Shown: one piece after another, positions 32,570 to 42,091 of the stretch | Layout of the letters: every line of letters starts with the position of its first letter | Numbering within the stretch: the first letter of the stretch is position 1 | Assembly: GCA_947385085.1 (NCBI GenBank) | Contig: CANDJN010000003.1 | Location: 1-64,000, forward strand | Source of the DNA: an uncultured Erysipelotrichaceae bacterium | GTDB taxonomy: Bacteria; Bacillota_I; Bacilli_A; Erysipelotrichales; Erysipelotrichaceae | Reading direction: 5' to 3' | Length of the DNA: 64,000 nucleotides | Translations under genes and position numbers: made by a program | The notes under the pieces: generated by a model | What the model was told of the DNA's origin: nothing | The model's input: the letters and a program-made list of their open reading frames with translations, nothing else | Database searches by the model: none

Positions 32570-34777
32570 CTATTGAATGACGCGTTCCACCTTGGTTACC
32601 GAGTTAATTTTACTTAAATTGGCGATCAGCGTTTTTAAATGATCGGCATTTTCCACGACCACTGTCATTTTGGTGGTGGCGGTTAAATGATCATCGTTGA
32701 CCTTAGAATCCACATGATTGAGCCCGGCCTTGCATTGGGATACGACGGTCACAATATCACTGAGCAGAAAATTGCGATCCATCGAATACACAACCAGCTT
32801 CACTTCATACTGCTTGGATTCGATTTCACTTTCCCAATGTACATCGATGAGTCGTGCTTTTTCCTTTTTAATGTTAGGGCAATCGACACGATGCACCTTG
32901 ACTCCCTGTCCCTTTGATACATAGCCGATGATTTCATCACCCGGAACCGGTGTACAACAAGCGGCCAGCGATACCTTCATCGTATCCACCCCAGCCACAT
33001 AAACACCGCTCTTACTTGGAACATGACGGCGGTTTGCCTCTTGACGCTGAATCAATTCAACGAGCTCATCATTATTCATCGGAGTGCTTGTCTTATGCTT
33101 CACCAAACGATCAATCACCGTCATCAAGCTGATGCTTTTTACAGCGATCGCATAAAGCAGTTCATTGACATTGGTAAAGGAAAGATTTCCGATGATTCCT
33201 TCCAATCGTTTTTTATCCATATATTGATCTACCGGTAAATTGCGCCGTTTTAATTCTTCAATCAGAATTTCCTCACCCTTGCGAATACCGGCGGTACGTT
33301 GTTCATTTTCACGACGCTGGAAAAAGGAGCGGATCTTATTGCGGGCATGTGAGCTCTTAACGATCTTGAGCCAATCCTCACTGGGACCACTGGATTGATT
33401 GGAGGTGCGAATATCAACGACATCACCGGTTTTTAACGGTGTATTTAATGGTACTAGTACGCCATTTACCGTTGCGCCGACCGCATGATGACCGATTTCC
33501 GTATGAATCCGATAAGCAAAATCAATCGGCGTAGAGCCGTTAGGCAAGGCGATAACTCTTCCCATGGGCGACATCACATAGACGTTGGCCTCAAAAATAT
33601 CCCGCTGCATCATGTCCATGAATTCCATCGCATCATCATGAACATCATCGCTCATAATGCTGAAATCGCGAAACCAGTGCAGCTGTTCTTCAATTTCCTT
33701 TTGTTGAGCTTTGGAATTATAATTGGTATTCTCTTTATAGCGCCAATGCGCCGCAATACCTTGTTCGGCAATCTGATCCATTTCCTCAGTGCGAATTTGT
33801 ACCTCAAAAATATTGCCTCCGTCGGCGACAATCGTTGTATGGAGTGACTGGTACATATTCACCTTTGGCATGGCGATATAATCCTTAAAGCGTCCGGGAA
33901 TCGGACGGTATTTTGCATGAATATAACCGAGAATCTCATAACAGGCCGTATCCGTATCGGTGATGATGCGAATCGCCAACAAATCCATGATTTCCTCAAA
34001 GCGCTTATGTTTTGTTCGCATCTTCTTGTAGATGCTGTAAAGATGCTTACTGCGACCAAAGATTCGATAGGTCATATGATGCTCATCCATCATATCACTG
34101 ATTTCCCGAATCATATTCTTGACCTGCGCGTCTCGCTCCACCTTGCGCTTTTCAACCAAACGAGCGATCTCATGGTATTTTTCACGATTCAGATACATAA
34201 AGGAAAGATCCTCAAGTTCGTTTTTGATCTCGCTGATACCCAAGCGGTGCGCAATCGGCGCATAGACCTCTAATGTTTCTGAAGCAATGCGCTTTTGTTT
34301 ATCCTCTCGCATATATTGCAGGGTGCGCATATTGTGTAAACGATCCGCTAATTTAATCAAAATGACGCGGACATCCTTAGCCATCGCAATGAAAATCTTA
34401 CGATGATTGCTGGCTTGATATTCCTTTTCATCACGGAATTTCAAATTGGAAATCTTAGTGACTGCCTCTACAAGCATCGTTACTTCCTCGTTAAACATCG
34501 CCGTCATTTCCTCAGCGGTCAGCGAGCAGTCCTCAATGACATCGTGAAGCAGGCCGGCTGCGATCGTCGCCGGACCGGTTCTCAGCTGCGCTAAAATATA
34601 GGCAACCGAGGTGACATGAACCAAGTATGGCTCACCGCTTTTGCGAAATTGTCCTTCATGCTGTTGCTTGGCACACAAATAAGCGCGCGTAATCAAGTCA
34701 ATATTTTCCGCTTTGCGGATGTATTTTTTGACCTCTGCCAGTACAGTTTCAAAGCTAACCGACGTTTCCTTTACCAT
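32570..34777 (-). CDS. rel: Bifunctional (p)ppGpp synthetase/hydrolase
   Basis: Long RSH enzyme controlling the stringent response. The N-terminal HD hydrolase domain has GLLHDVIED and the YAPIAHRLGI segment; the synthetase domain has GRSKHLYSIYKKM, GRFKDYIAMPK, YQSLHT and EVQIRTEEMD; then TGS (VIALPNGSTPIDFAYRIHT), the helical/zinc region (GVDTMKVSLAACCTPVPGDEI) and a C-terminal ACT domain. Both catalytic halves look intact, so it can make and degrade alarmone. ATG at 34777 has GAGG 8 bases upstream. The apt-rel order is conserved in Bacillota; apt is 58 bases upstream with a terminator between. Confidence 0.97.
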   Translation of the reverse strand: MVKETSVSFETVLAEVKKYIRKAENIDLITRAYLCAKQQHEGQFRKSGEPYLVHVTSVAYILAQLRTGPATIAAGLLHDVIEDCSLTAEEMTAMFNEEVTMLVEAVTKISNLKFRDEKEYQASNHRKIFIAMAKDVRVILIKLADRLHNMRTLQYMREDKQKRIASETLEVYAPIAHRLGISEIKNELEDLSFMYLNREKYHEIARLVEKRKVERDAQVKNMIREISDMMDEHHMTYRIFGRSKHLYSIYKKMRTKHKRFEEIMDLLAIRIITDTDTACYEILGYIHAKYRPIPGRFKDYIAMPKVNMYQSLHTTIVADGGNIFEVQIRTEEMDQIAEQGIAAHWRYKENTNYNSKAQQKEIEEQLHWFRDFSIMSDDVHDDAMEFMDMMQRDIFEANVYVMSPMGRVIALPNGSTPIDFAYRIHTEIGHHAVGATVNGVLVPLNTPLKTGDVVDIRTSNQSSGPSEDWLKIVKSSHARNKIRSFFQRRENEQRTAGIRKGEEILIEELKRRNLPVDQYMDKKRLEGIIGNLSFTNVNELLYAIAVKSISLMTVIDRLVKHKTSTPMNNDELVELIQRQEANRRHVPSKSGVYVAGVDTMKVSLAACCTPVPGDEIIGYVSKGQGVKVHRVDCPNIKKEKARLIDVHWESEIESKQYEVKLVVYSMDRNFLLSDIVTVVSQCKAGLNHVDSKVNDDHLTATTKMTVVVENADHLKTLIANLSKINSVTKVERVIQ

Positions 34778-34796
34778 TTGCTTCACCTCGCTTTGT

Positions 34797-34820
34797 AAAA
34801 AAGGGGATGTGTCCCCTTAT
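34797..34820 (-). terminator. Terminator of apt
   Basis: Stem AAGGGGA/TCCCCTT (34801-34807 and 34812-34818) with a 4-base loop and a T run on the minus strand, between apt and rel. Confidence 0.8.
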
Positions 34821-34835
34821 AGTTAAGCTCCATTA

Positions 34836-35348
34836 TTAATAAGACATCAATGTAAACACTTCATAATCCTTTAACAATTCCCGACCCTTTAAAGCTGCCA
34901 GTTCGATTAAAAAGGCACAGCCGACCACTTCACCGCCGAGTTGCTTTACGATTTGAATCGTCGCATCCACCGTGCCACCGGTAGCCAACAAATCATCTAT
35001 GATCAAAACCTTTTGACCCTTTTGAATGGCATCCGCATGAACGTGCAATTCATTACTGCCATATTCCAGATCATACTTAACGCTGATCGTTTCACGTGGC
35101 AGCTTGCCCGGCTTGCGCACCGGCACAAATCCGATTCCCAGCTCATAAGCTACGGGACAACCGAAAATAAAGCCACGTGATTCCGGCCCGATAATGACCT
35201 CTGCCCCTACCTTTGTGGCAAAGTCCACAAGCTTTGCACAAGCCTCATGAAATGCCTTGCCATCTGCCATTAACGGTGTAATATCACGAAACAAAATGCC
35301 CTCCTGAGGAAAATCGGGAATATCGGCAATATATTGTTTGAAATCCAT
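34836..35348 (-). CDS. apt: Adenine phosphoribosyltransferase
   Basis: Salvages adenine to AMP with PRPP. The 170-residue type I phosphoribosyltransferase has DFPQEGILFRDITPL at the start, the PESRGFIFG region, the flexible loop RKPGKLPRETISVKYDLEYG and the PRPP-binding VLIIDDLLATGGT. AAAGGAGG lies upstream of the ATG. recJ precedes it by 58 bases, in the order recJ-apt-rel also seen in Bacillus. Confidence 0.97.
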   Translation of the reverse strand: MDFKQYIADIPDFPQEGILFRDITPLMADGKAFHEACAKLVDFATKVGAEVIIGPESRGFIFGCPVAYELGIGFVPVRKPGKLPRETISVKYDLEYGSNELHVHADAIQKGQKVLIIDDLLATGGTVDATIQIVKQLGGEVVGCAFLIELAALKGRELLKDYEVFTLMSY

Positions 35349-35406
35349 CGTTGTTTCCTCCTTTAAAATTCATTTACTATTATAGCAAAACCCACATGAA
35401 ATTGCA

Positions 35407-37020
35407 TTATGAAATCACATCACTGACTAAAATATTTACTTTTTTTTCATTACGGAAGTGATTGATCGCAAGATGTCCTAAAAAAGCCAGCTGTTTAACA
35501 TCCCGATACTTTGCGTAAACATCCTTGGCATTAAAATACAATGCCTCAACATGTTCCAGACTTTCCCACTTCACATGCTTGCCTTGTGATAGCTCTCGTA
35601 TCGTCTGTACGCAAAAATTCTCGACATAGAATAACGGCTTGCGAAAGCCTTCGCCAAATGGGGCTAAACGCTCTAATTCCGCTACGGCTTCCATATTCAA
35701 TTCTGCCATATTAACAGAAATTACTGCTTCCATAGGCTCTGAAAAATTGTTTGGATAAGCCTCCATCTGCGTTTGTAAGTAATCACTGAACTGGGATAAA
35801 TCTTCTTCCGCCAATGTGATTCCCGCTGCCGCTTTGTGCCCGCCATAAGCAAGCAACGACAATGGACAGTGTGCAAACAATGGACGAAGATCAATTTCAT
35901 CAACACTGCGAACACTGCCCTTGGCAATACCTTTATCTAACGCAAACACCGCTACAGGACGATGATATTCCTCGCATAGCTTACCGGCAATGATTCCAAT
36001 CAGTCCCTCATGAAATTGTTCGCTTGCCAAAACAAGAAAACGCTGATCCAATTGAAGCTGGGTTTTCGCAAATTCACCCATTTTCGTACTTAACGTGCGG
36101 CGATGTTGATTCAAAGCTTCTATCTGGGATGCCACCGGTATGATCTTTGCGCGCTCCTTAAGCAGTAAATATCGCACTGTATTGTTTACATTGACTAAAT
36201 CAGCCAAGCGACCGGTACTGTTTAGCTTGGGAACGATTTGAAAGGCAATGAGTCGTTCATCCCAATTAGGCATGGAATCACGGCATAAGCACTGAATCGG
36301 CAAGCAACATCCTTCCCGCAAATAGGATATCCCCTGTCTTACGATTTTCCTCGTTTCGTGCCATAGCGGCATGACATCAGCGATGGAAGCAATGGCAGCC
36401 AATACTACATGTTCCTTGATTTCCTTTAACAATGCTCGTGAAATCAATAACGCGATACCGGCTCCGCACAAATGAACAAACGGCTCTCCCATTTGGCTAG
36501 GATGTAGCAACAGATCACAATCTACACTCGCATCAATGGTATGATGATCTGTGACGATGCTCTCCATTCCCAATTCTTTGCAGCGCTTTAATGCTTCCTG
36601 TGCTTTCACTCCGTTATCGACAGTGATTAACAGCGAATAACCTCTCTCCTTCGCCATTTCTACTGTATGCACATGCAGGCCATAGCCCTCTTGAAAACGA
36701 TTGGGGATATAGAAGCCGCATTGAATACCGTAACGGCACAGCGCATCATAAAGGATAGCAGTGGCACAGATTCCATCGGCATCATAATCTCCGCACACCA
36801 ATACTTTTTCCTTTTGTGCCGCCGCTTTTTGAATCCGTTCAATCACCTCACGAATCCCCTTCGCTTCCAAGGGATCGCACAATGCTTCCGCATGGAAGAG
36901 TTCTTGAATCTGTTCCTGTGATAACTTGCGTGCCGCACAGACTTTAGCAGTCAGCTTATTCATTTTATATTGGCGCATCAGCTCCTCATATCCCTCTGTG
37001 GAAAGCGTGGTAAATTTCAT
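35407..37020 (-). CDS. recJ: Single-stranded-DNA-specific exonuclease RecJ
   Basis: A 5'-3' ssDNA exonuclease for recombination and mismatch repair. DHH-family motifs are in order: VCGDYDADGICA, TVDNGVKA, IVTDHHTI, HLCGAGIA, and the DHHA1 motif GGHKAAAGITL, followed by an OB fold. At 537 residues it is shorter than the B. subtilis protein (about 786), lacking the long C-terminal extension, but it retains the full catalytic core. Start at 37020 has GGAAGG upstream. Confidence 0.95.
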   Translation of the reverse strand: MKFTTLSTEGYEELMRQYKMNKLTAKVCAARKLSQEQIQELFHAEALCDPLEAKGIREVIERIQKAAAQKEKVLVCGDYDADGICATAILYDALCRYGIQCGFYIPNRFQEGYGLHVHTVEMAKERGYSLLITVDNGVKAQEALKRCKELGMESIVTDHHTIDASVDCDLLLHPSQMGEPFVHLCGAGIALLISRALLKEIKEHVVLAAIASIADVMPLWHETRKIVRQGISYLREGCCLPIQCLCRDSMPNWDERLIAFQIVPKLNSTGRLADLVNVNNTVRYLLLKERAKIIPVASQIEALNQHRRTLSTKMGEFAKTQLQLDQRFLVLASEQFHEGLIGIIAGKLCEEYHRPVAVFALDKGIAKGSVRSVDEIDLRPLFAHCPLSLLAYGGHKAAAGITLAEEDLSQFSDYLQTQMEAYPNNFSEPMEAVISVNMAELNMEAVAELERLAPFGEGFRKPLFYVENFCVQTIRELSQGKHVKWESLEHVEALYFNAKDVYAKYRDVKQLAFLGHLAINHFRNEKKVNILVSDVIS

Positions 37021-37046
37021 TTTGTGTCACCTTCCGTTTCTGATCA

Positions 37047-37074
37047 AGAAAAACGGTATCGAAGGATACCGTTT
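37047..37074 (-). terminator. Terminator of comN-secDF
   Basis: Perfect 10-base stem (37051-37060 and 37065-37074), CTTC-type loop, then T5 on the minus strand. It overlaps the secDF stop codon and separates it from recJ. Confidence 0.85.
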
Positions 37075-39358
37075 AATCATTTACTCCTGGTACAATCAAT
37101 TCTTCCACATCATCGATTTTCTTTCGTTTTGCTTTTTTCTTTTTCGGCTTACTGTGAATCCGGATGTAGAACCAAACCTGAGAAGCGATAAATACCGAAG
37201 ATCCGGCCCCGGCAATCAAGCCGATGCACAGCGTTAAATTAAATGATGTAATCGCATCGCTGCCCATGATTAACAAACATACTACCGGCAATAAGGTGGT
37301 GAATGTCGATAAGATGGAACGGGTAAATGTGCTTTGAAGCGCATCATTGACAATCATGCGATACATTTCCTTATCCAGTTTCTCATGCTTATGCGCTCGT
37401 ACATTATCACGAATACGATCGAAGACGACAATCGAATTATTGATGGAATAACCAATGATCGCCAACATGACGGCAATAATATCCGTATTGATTTCCATGC
37501 GCAGAATAGCGCAGAATGCCAAAATGATGAACACATCGTGAACCAAAGCCACAATACCGGATAACGCATAATCCCATTTAAAGCGTACCGATACATAGAT
37601 CAGCACCCCCAGCCATGCCAGCACGGAAATGATCACGGCATTACGCACCAATTCACGACCGATGATCGGCTGTACAATATTATCACTGACCTCAGCGCCA
37701 TAGGCTTCACCTAATTGTGCTTTTGCCTTGCTCATGGTTTCTTCATCAATTGCATCCTTACTGAAAATGGAGGCAATATTATTCTTTTCTCCATTGATTT
37801 TCACACTGCTTGCCTGAATGCCTAATTCCTCTAACTGCGTCTGTAGTGAAGCCTTGTCAATCGCCTGATCACTTTCAATCTGCAACTTGGTTCCACTGGT
37901 AAAATCAATTCCCAGATTTAAGATGCCGTTGCCTGATGCGCCATTGACTGTCATCATCACTACCGCAAGTGCGAAAATCGTAAGTGAAGTCGCAATGAAA
38001 TATTTTGCCTTACCAATGAAATCAAAGGATGCAAAGCGACCGAACTGACGGCGTTCCTCCCCTTTTGCCACATCCGGCACATCGCCGGATTTTACCGCAA
38101 ACCAGCTGTAATGACCATCGCATATACCGCTGTCCACAATCAGTTTTAACAAGAATTTTGCGACAAATACGATCACGATCATCGTGGTAAAAACCGATAT
38201 GATTAACATTGTCGCGAAACCCTTGACACTGCCGGTACCAAACATATACAAAATCAATGCGGAAATAAACGTCGTTAACTGCGCATCCAGAATCGTCGTA
38301 AACGATTTAGAGCTGCCCTCATAGAAAGCCGTCTTGACACTGCGTCCGCTGTACATCGCATCCTTGATGCGTTCAAAGGTCAAAATGTTGGAATCACAGG
38401 CCATGCCAACGCCAAGAACCAATGCGGCAATACCGGATAAGGTGAATACCGCCCCCATGGCATTGTAAACAAGGAATACGACAAAGACATAAGCCGCAAT
38501 CGTCACTGCGGATATGAAACCGGCTAATCGATATGCCGCAATCATAAATAACATAATCAAAGCAATACCGATTCCTCCGGCCAGCATTGTCTTAGAGAAG
38601 GCATCCACACCATAATCAGCGCTGACCGCATTGGAATAAACTTCACTCATCTTCACCGGCAAGGAACCACTGTTGATTAAGTCTGCCAATTCGCGCGCTT
38701 CATCCTCACTGAAATTTCCGGAAATCTCGACATTGGGAGAATCAATCGTCTGTGATACGGTCGCAGCCGATATATATTTAGGATCAGATGTGCTGCTTTC
38801 CTTGCGATAGGAATCCGTTGCCTCATCAAAATCCAGCCAAGCAACAATCAGATTGTTGCCGCTGCCACGAGATGAAATATCAGCCGTAACATTACGGAAC
38901 ACTTCCTGATCGGACAATTTCAGCGATACCTTCGCACGCCCGTATTCATCGTAGGCTAAGGAAGCACTGCCTTCCTGCAATACCTTCGCATCCATTAACA
39001 ATTCATCATTGACATCACGGAAAGTTAAATTCGCTGTCGAAGAAATCATTCTACGCGCTGCCTCGGGATCATGAACATCTGCCAATTGTACCCGAATCCG
39101 ATTATCTCCTTCTACCTGAATGACCGGTTCATTCACACCAAGCGTATTGACACGCTTACTGATGGAACGAACTACCGCTTCCATACTCGGAAGCTCATCC
39201 GTTTCCGTTAACGGCGTTACTTCATACAAAATTTCAAAACCGCCCTTAAGATCCAAGCCAAGCCTCATCCCATCACTAATATCACCAAAGAAGGCAACAA
39301 TGACGGCCAAAATAGCGACTATCGTTAACCCGAATATCGCTAAACGTGACTTTTTCAT
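37073..39358 (-). CDS. secDF: Fused protein-export membrane protein SecDF
   Basis: Uses proton flow to help pull proteins out of the SecYEG channel. A natural SecD-SecF fusion of 761 residues with about 12 membrane segments. The SecD half runs 1-430: RLGLDLKGGFEILYEV, the large extracellular P1 domain, then GVGMACDSNILTFERIKD. The SecF half follows: LNLGIDFTSGTKLQ, AIIGYSINNSIVVFDRIRDN and STFTTLLPVV. A charged lysine-rich tail ends the protein. The fusion type is usual in Bacilli. The start overlaps the comN stop (ATGA). Confidence 0.97.
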   Translation of the reverse strand: MKKSRLAIFGLTIVAILAVIVAFFGDISDGMRLGLDLKGGFEILYEVTPLTETDELPSMEAVVRSISKRVNTLGVNEPVIQVEGDNRIRVQLADVHDPEAARRMISSTANLTFRDVNDELLMDAKVLQEGSASLAYDEYGRAKVSLKLSDQEVFRNVTADISSRGSGNNLIVAWLDFDEATDSYRKESSTSDPKYISAATVSQTIDSPNVEISGNFSEDEARELADLINSGSLPVKMSEVYSNAVSADYGVDAFSKTMLAGGIGIALIMLFMIAAYRLAGFISAVTIAAYVFVVFLVYNAMGAVFTLSGIAALVLGVGMACDSNILTFERIKDAMYSGRSVKTAFYEGSSKSFTTILDAQLTTFISALILYMFGTGSVKGFATMLIISVFTTMIVIVFVAKFLLKLIVDSGICDGHYSWFAVKSGDVPDVAKGEERRQFGRFASFDFIGKAKYFIATSLTIFALAVVMMTVNGASGNGILNLGIDFTSGTKLQIESDQAIDKASLQTQLEELGIQASSVKINGEKNNIASIFSKDAIDEETMSKAKAQLGEAYGAEVSDNIVQPIIGRELVRNAVIISVLAWLGVLIYVSVRFKWDYALSGIVALVHDVFIILAFCAILRMEINTDIIAVMLAIIGYSINNSIVVFDRIRDNVRAHKHEKLDKEMYRMIVNDALQSTFTRSILSTFTTLLPVVCLLIMGSDAITSFNLTLCIGLIAGAGSSVFIASQVWFYIRIHSKPKKKKAKRKKIDDVEELIVPGVND

Positions 39359-39648
39359 TCCTTTTTTCCTCCAATCAAATCATTAAATTCATTTAATTTC
39401 ATCTGTGATCCTACGATTACCGCTTGCGAAGATAAATATTGAACCACTTCATTGGCACTGAGCATAAAAATATCATTAATCGCTTCATGAATGGTACTAG
39501 GATGATGCTTTGACCACTTTAATCCGATTAAAGCATTTTCCACATGTTCAAACGTCAGAGATGATAATTCTTCGCGTTTTAACTGATTCGTTTTTAATGC
39601 AATCGCCAATTTGATATGCTTGTCACGGATCAAAAACGGTTCGCTCAT
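39355..39648 (-). CDS. comN: ComN-like post-transcriptional regulator
   Basis: A 97-residue protein of the small helical family of B. subtilis ComN (YrzD), which acts post-transcriptionally on comE mRNA. The family core is visible as ALIGLKWSKHHPSTIHEAI followed by NDIFMLSANEVVQYL, corresponding to HEVVxDILSLSVNxFMxxL. In B. subtilis the gene is also beside spoVB and secDF, which supports the call. The start at 39648 follows GAGGAGG by 6 bases; the extension to 39687 is unsupported. Its role outside competence is unclear. Confidence 0.82.
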   Translation of the reverse strand: MSEPFLIRDKHIKLAIALKTNQLKREELSSLTFEHVENALIGLKWSKHHPSTIHEAINDIFMLSANEVVQYLSSQAVIVGSQMKLNEFNDLIGGKKE

Positions 39649-39711
39649 AAAATCCTCCTCTGTGCCATAACATATATTATAAAACAAAATGAACGAAATG
39701 TGGAGATTAAC

Positions 39712-41010
39712 ATGAAAAAAACCATTATAAAATCAACATTTTATTTGATACTCGTATCCGTCATTGCCAAAATCATGTCTTTTCTTGTAAGAATTCTATT
39801 GGCACGGTCGCTTTCTGCCGATGCGATGAACCTTTATTCACTTGCTTCCCCAACAATGGTATTTATTATCACCCTAGCGCAAATGGGTATTCCCACCGCT
39901 TTAAGCAAGGTGATCGCACAAAAGGATCATGCCCGTGAGCCATTAAAAAGCTGTATTATCATTTCCATCATCAATAATATGATCATTAGTGTAGTGTTTC
40001 TCTTATTGATTCCTTTGCTTGCACATTATGTGTTAAAACAGAATGCGATTGAACCGGTGCTGTATACGATCTTGCCATTGATTCCGATGGTGACACTGTC
40101 AGGACTGTTAAAGGGATATTTATTCGGTATTCAGCGCCATCTCTCCGCTACGGCTTGTCAGCTATTTGAGGAAGGAACGCGCATCATCTATCTGCTGGTG
40201 GTATTTACTTATTATCCACCTATCGATATCGTCGATATGGCACGCATCGCCATGCTTTCCATTACAATCGGGGAAATTGGCAGCTCGCTGTTTATGCTTA
40301 TCGCACTGCGTCAGAAGTTTCATTCCGGTATGCGCCTAACAAAGCTGTTTGCCGATCTGCATCGTTCCTCCTTTGATGAGGTACTGTCGGTTTCCATTCC
40401 AATGACCGGAAGTCGTTTGATCGGATCACTCACGTATTTTTTAGAGCCGATTCTCATGGTTTTAGGGTTAAATACGATCGCAGCATCTGGGATGGTCAAT
40501 GCCTATGGCCAGTTAAACGGCTATGTACTGCCAATTTTAACCATGCCCTCCTTTATTACCGTTACCCTCAGCAACTTTCTGTTGCCATCCTTTACGTACC
40601 ACTATTCGCGTAAGAATCACAAAACCGCTGCCCGTTTATTCGGTGTGATTATCACCACTTGCTTTTTCATCGGCTTTACGTGTTCGCTAATTTGTTTTCG
40701 CTACAGTGCGCCGCTAATGCGACTGTTTTATCATACAGATCGCAGCGCAGCGTTATTAAAATCACTCGCATGGCCATTTGCCTTTTATGCGCTGCAGCCC
40801 CCCTTATCCAGCTTATTACACGCATTATCTCATTCTCGCAAAACGGTCATGGATACCTTTTTAGGATCTTTGAGCCGATTGCTTTGCGTTGCCCTGTTGA
40901 CTCCAATCGTTCATGAAAATTCCCTAGCCATCGGCCTTACCGTCGGCATGATGATCACCACGCTGTTACATGCCGTTAATGTTTGGAAGGCGCTGCGGGA
41001 TGCGACTTAA
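39712..41010 (+). CDS. spoVB: SpoVB-like polysaccharide/lipid flippase
   Basis: A 432-residue integral membrane protein of the MOP superfamily (MVF/SpoVB-type) with about 12 to 14 membrane segments: an N-terminal STFYLILVSVIAKIMSFLVR, MGIPTALSKVIAQ, GLLKGYLFGIQRHL and FEEGTRIIYLLV, all typical of SpoVB. Family members are thought to move lipid-linked precursors for spore cortex or wall. Start at 39712 has TGGAGA upstream. It is divergent from comN and convergent with DUF421, overlapping it by 35 bases at the 3' ends. The neighbourhood is the same as for B. subtilis spoVB, which supports the sporulation name, although a general wall flippase is possible. Confidence 0.85.
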   Translation: MKKTIIKSTFYLILVSVIAKIMSFLVRILLARSLSADAMNLYSLASPTMVFIITLAQMGIPTALSKVIAQKDHAREPLKSCIIISIINNMIISVVFLLLIPLLAHYVLKQNAIEPVLYTILPLIPMVTLSGLLKGYLFGIQRHLSATACQLFEEGTRIIYLLVVFTYYPPIDIVDMARIAMLSITIGEIGSSLFMLIALRQKFHSGMRLTKLFADLHRSSFDEVLSVSIPMTGSRLIGSLTYFLEPILMVLGLNTIAASGMVNAYGQLNGYVLPILTMPSFITVTLSNFLLPSFTYHYSRKNHKTAARLFGVIITTCFFIGFTCSLICFRYSAPLMRLFYHTDRSAALLKSLAWPFAFYALQPPLSSLLHALSHSRKTVMDTFLGSLSRLLCVALLTPIVHENSLAIGLTVGMMITTLLHAVNVWKALRDAT

Positions 41011-41674
41011 TCTCATGAATATTATCAGCCGAAGCAAGTTCCCTCTTAATCACATATAAGCCATCCTTTTGTAAAAGGCATAAAAACACATCTTGAAATC
41101 TATTCACGCCTTCTTTTAACAAGGCTTCCTGAAGCCATGCTTCATCCAAATGCAGATCCCCCAAGGCGCTCTTGTTTACGATGCCATCACTGATCAAGGG
41201 ACTGGGATGCTTAACCTTACATTTATTTTTTTCCAATATCGTGAGTGTGCCGTTGGTCTCCATTATCGCAAATTCCACCTCCTGTGGTGATGCGATGCTT
41301 TTATCATGAAGCTGCGTCATAAGATCATCAATATTATAGCGCTCTCTGCGCATTGCTTTCTGATTGATATGCCCGTTGTGAATCAGGATAACGCTTTTAC
41401 CATCGAAAATATCACGCGATTTTTTACTTTTTAACAGTACCCATGAAACGAATATCTGCATGATAGCCAGTGTGATAATGGCAATCAGCGACTTAAAAAT
41501 GCTCTCATTCTTTTCACTGATCGATATGGCCAATAATTCAGACATGACCAAATAAATAACAATATCAAAGATGCTCAATTCCCCTACCTCACGCTTGCCC
41601 ATCACCCGCATGGCAATGATGATCACAAAATAAATAACGACACATTTATAGATCAGTGTAAAATATTCCTGCAT
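40976..41674 (-). CDS. DUF421 membrane protein (YetF/YrbG-like)
   Basis: A 232-residue protein with three N-terminal membrane helices (RVMGKREVGELSIFDIVIYL, then about 45-80) and a cytoplasmic DUF421 domain (KSVILIHNGHINQKAMRRER, then DLMTQLHDK and VEFAIMETNGTLTILEK). YetF-family proteins occur in spores and have been linked to the spore membrane in Bacillus. Corresponds by position to B. subtilis yrbG between spoVB and yrzE. Transcribed toward spoVB. Confidence 0.88.
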   Translation of the reverse strand: MQEYFTLIYKCVVIYFVIIIAMRVMGKREVGELSIFDIVIYLVMSELLAISISEKNESIFKSLIAIITLAIMQIFVSWVLLKSKKSRDIFDGKSVILIHNGHINQKAMRRERYNIDDLMTQLHDKSIASPQEVEFAIMETNGTLTILEKNKCKVKHPSPLISDGIVNKSALGDLHLDEAWLQEALLKEGVNRFQDVFLCLLQKDGLYVIKRELASADNIHEIKSHPAAPSKH

Positions 41675-41737
41675 TTTTCATTTCCTCCTTGTACTAGAAT
41701 CGCCTTGTCCATCATAAACTGAACCGAGGTGACATTC

Positions 41738-42091
41738 ATGAAGGACAAATTTCTTGCCATCGGTAAATCAATGGCTGCTTTATGTGCTTGTATGATATTA
41801 TTTTCGCTTATTTTCGCTGCTTTATACTATTTTCATTGGATCTCACAATCGATGTTTCATATTGGTAATTGGATATTTTCCGCTTTGAGTTTTCTTGTGT
41901 CTGGTGCACTTTTGGGAATGGGCATAAAGAAAAAAGCGCTGTTACACGCTTTTGTACTGATTGCCATCATGGCGCTCTTCGGCTTTTGGCTGATGGATCA
42001 ATATACGTTGATCAATATCGTTGAATTTCTCTCTAAGTTAGTTGCTTATGTATTAGGATGCTTATTCATCACGGTAAAGCGCAGTGATTAA
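41738..42091 (+). CDS. TIGR04086-family membrane protein (YrzE-like)
   Basis: A 117-residue protein with four membrane helices, matching the TIGR04086 family (LFSLIFAALYYFHWIS, GNWIFSALSFLVSGALLGMG). Function unknown. Its position next to DUF421 and ruvB parallels B. subtilis yrzE. The ATG at 41738 has GAGG 8 bases upstream; a GTG at 41729 overlaps that site. The 3' end overlaps ruvB by 4 bases. Confidence 0.78.
   Translation: MKDKFLAIGKSMAALCACMILFSLIFAALYYFHWISQSMFHIGNWIFSALSFLVSGALLGMGIKKKALLHAFVLIAIMALFGFWLMDQYTLINIVEFLSKLVAYVLGCLFITVKRSD

Noticed and set aside
37073..39358. Possibility that secD and secF are two genes joined by a sequencing error
   Set aside because: SecDF fusion is the normal state in Bacilli and the frame is continuous.
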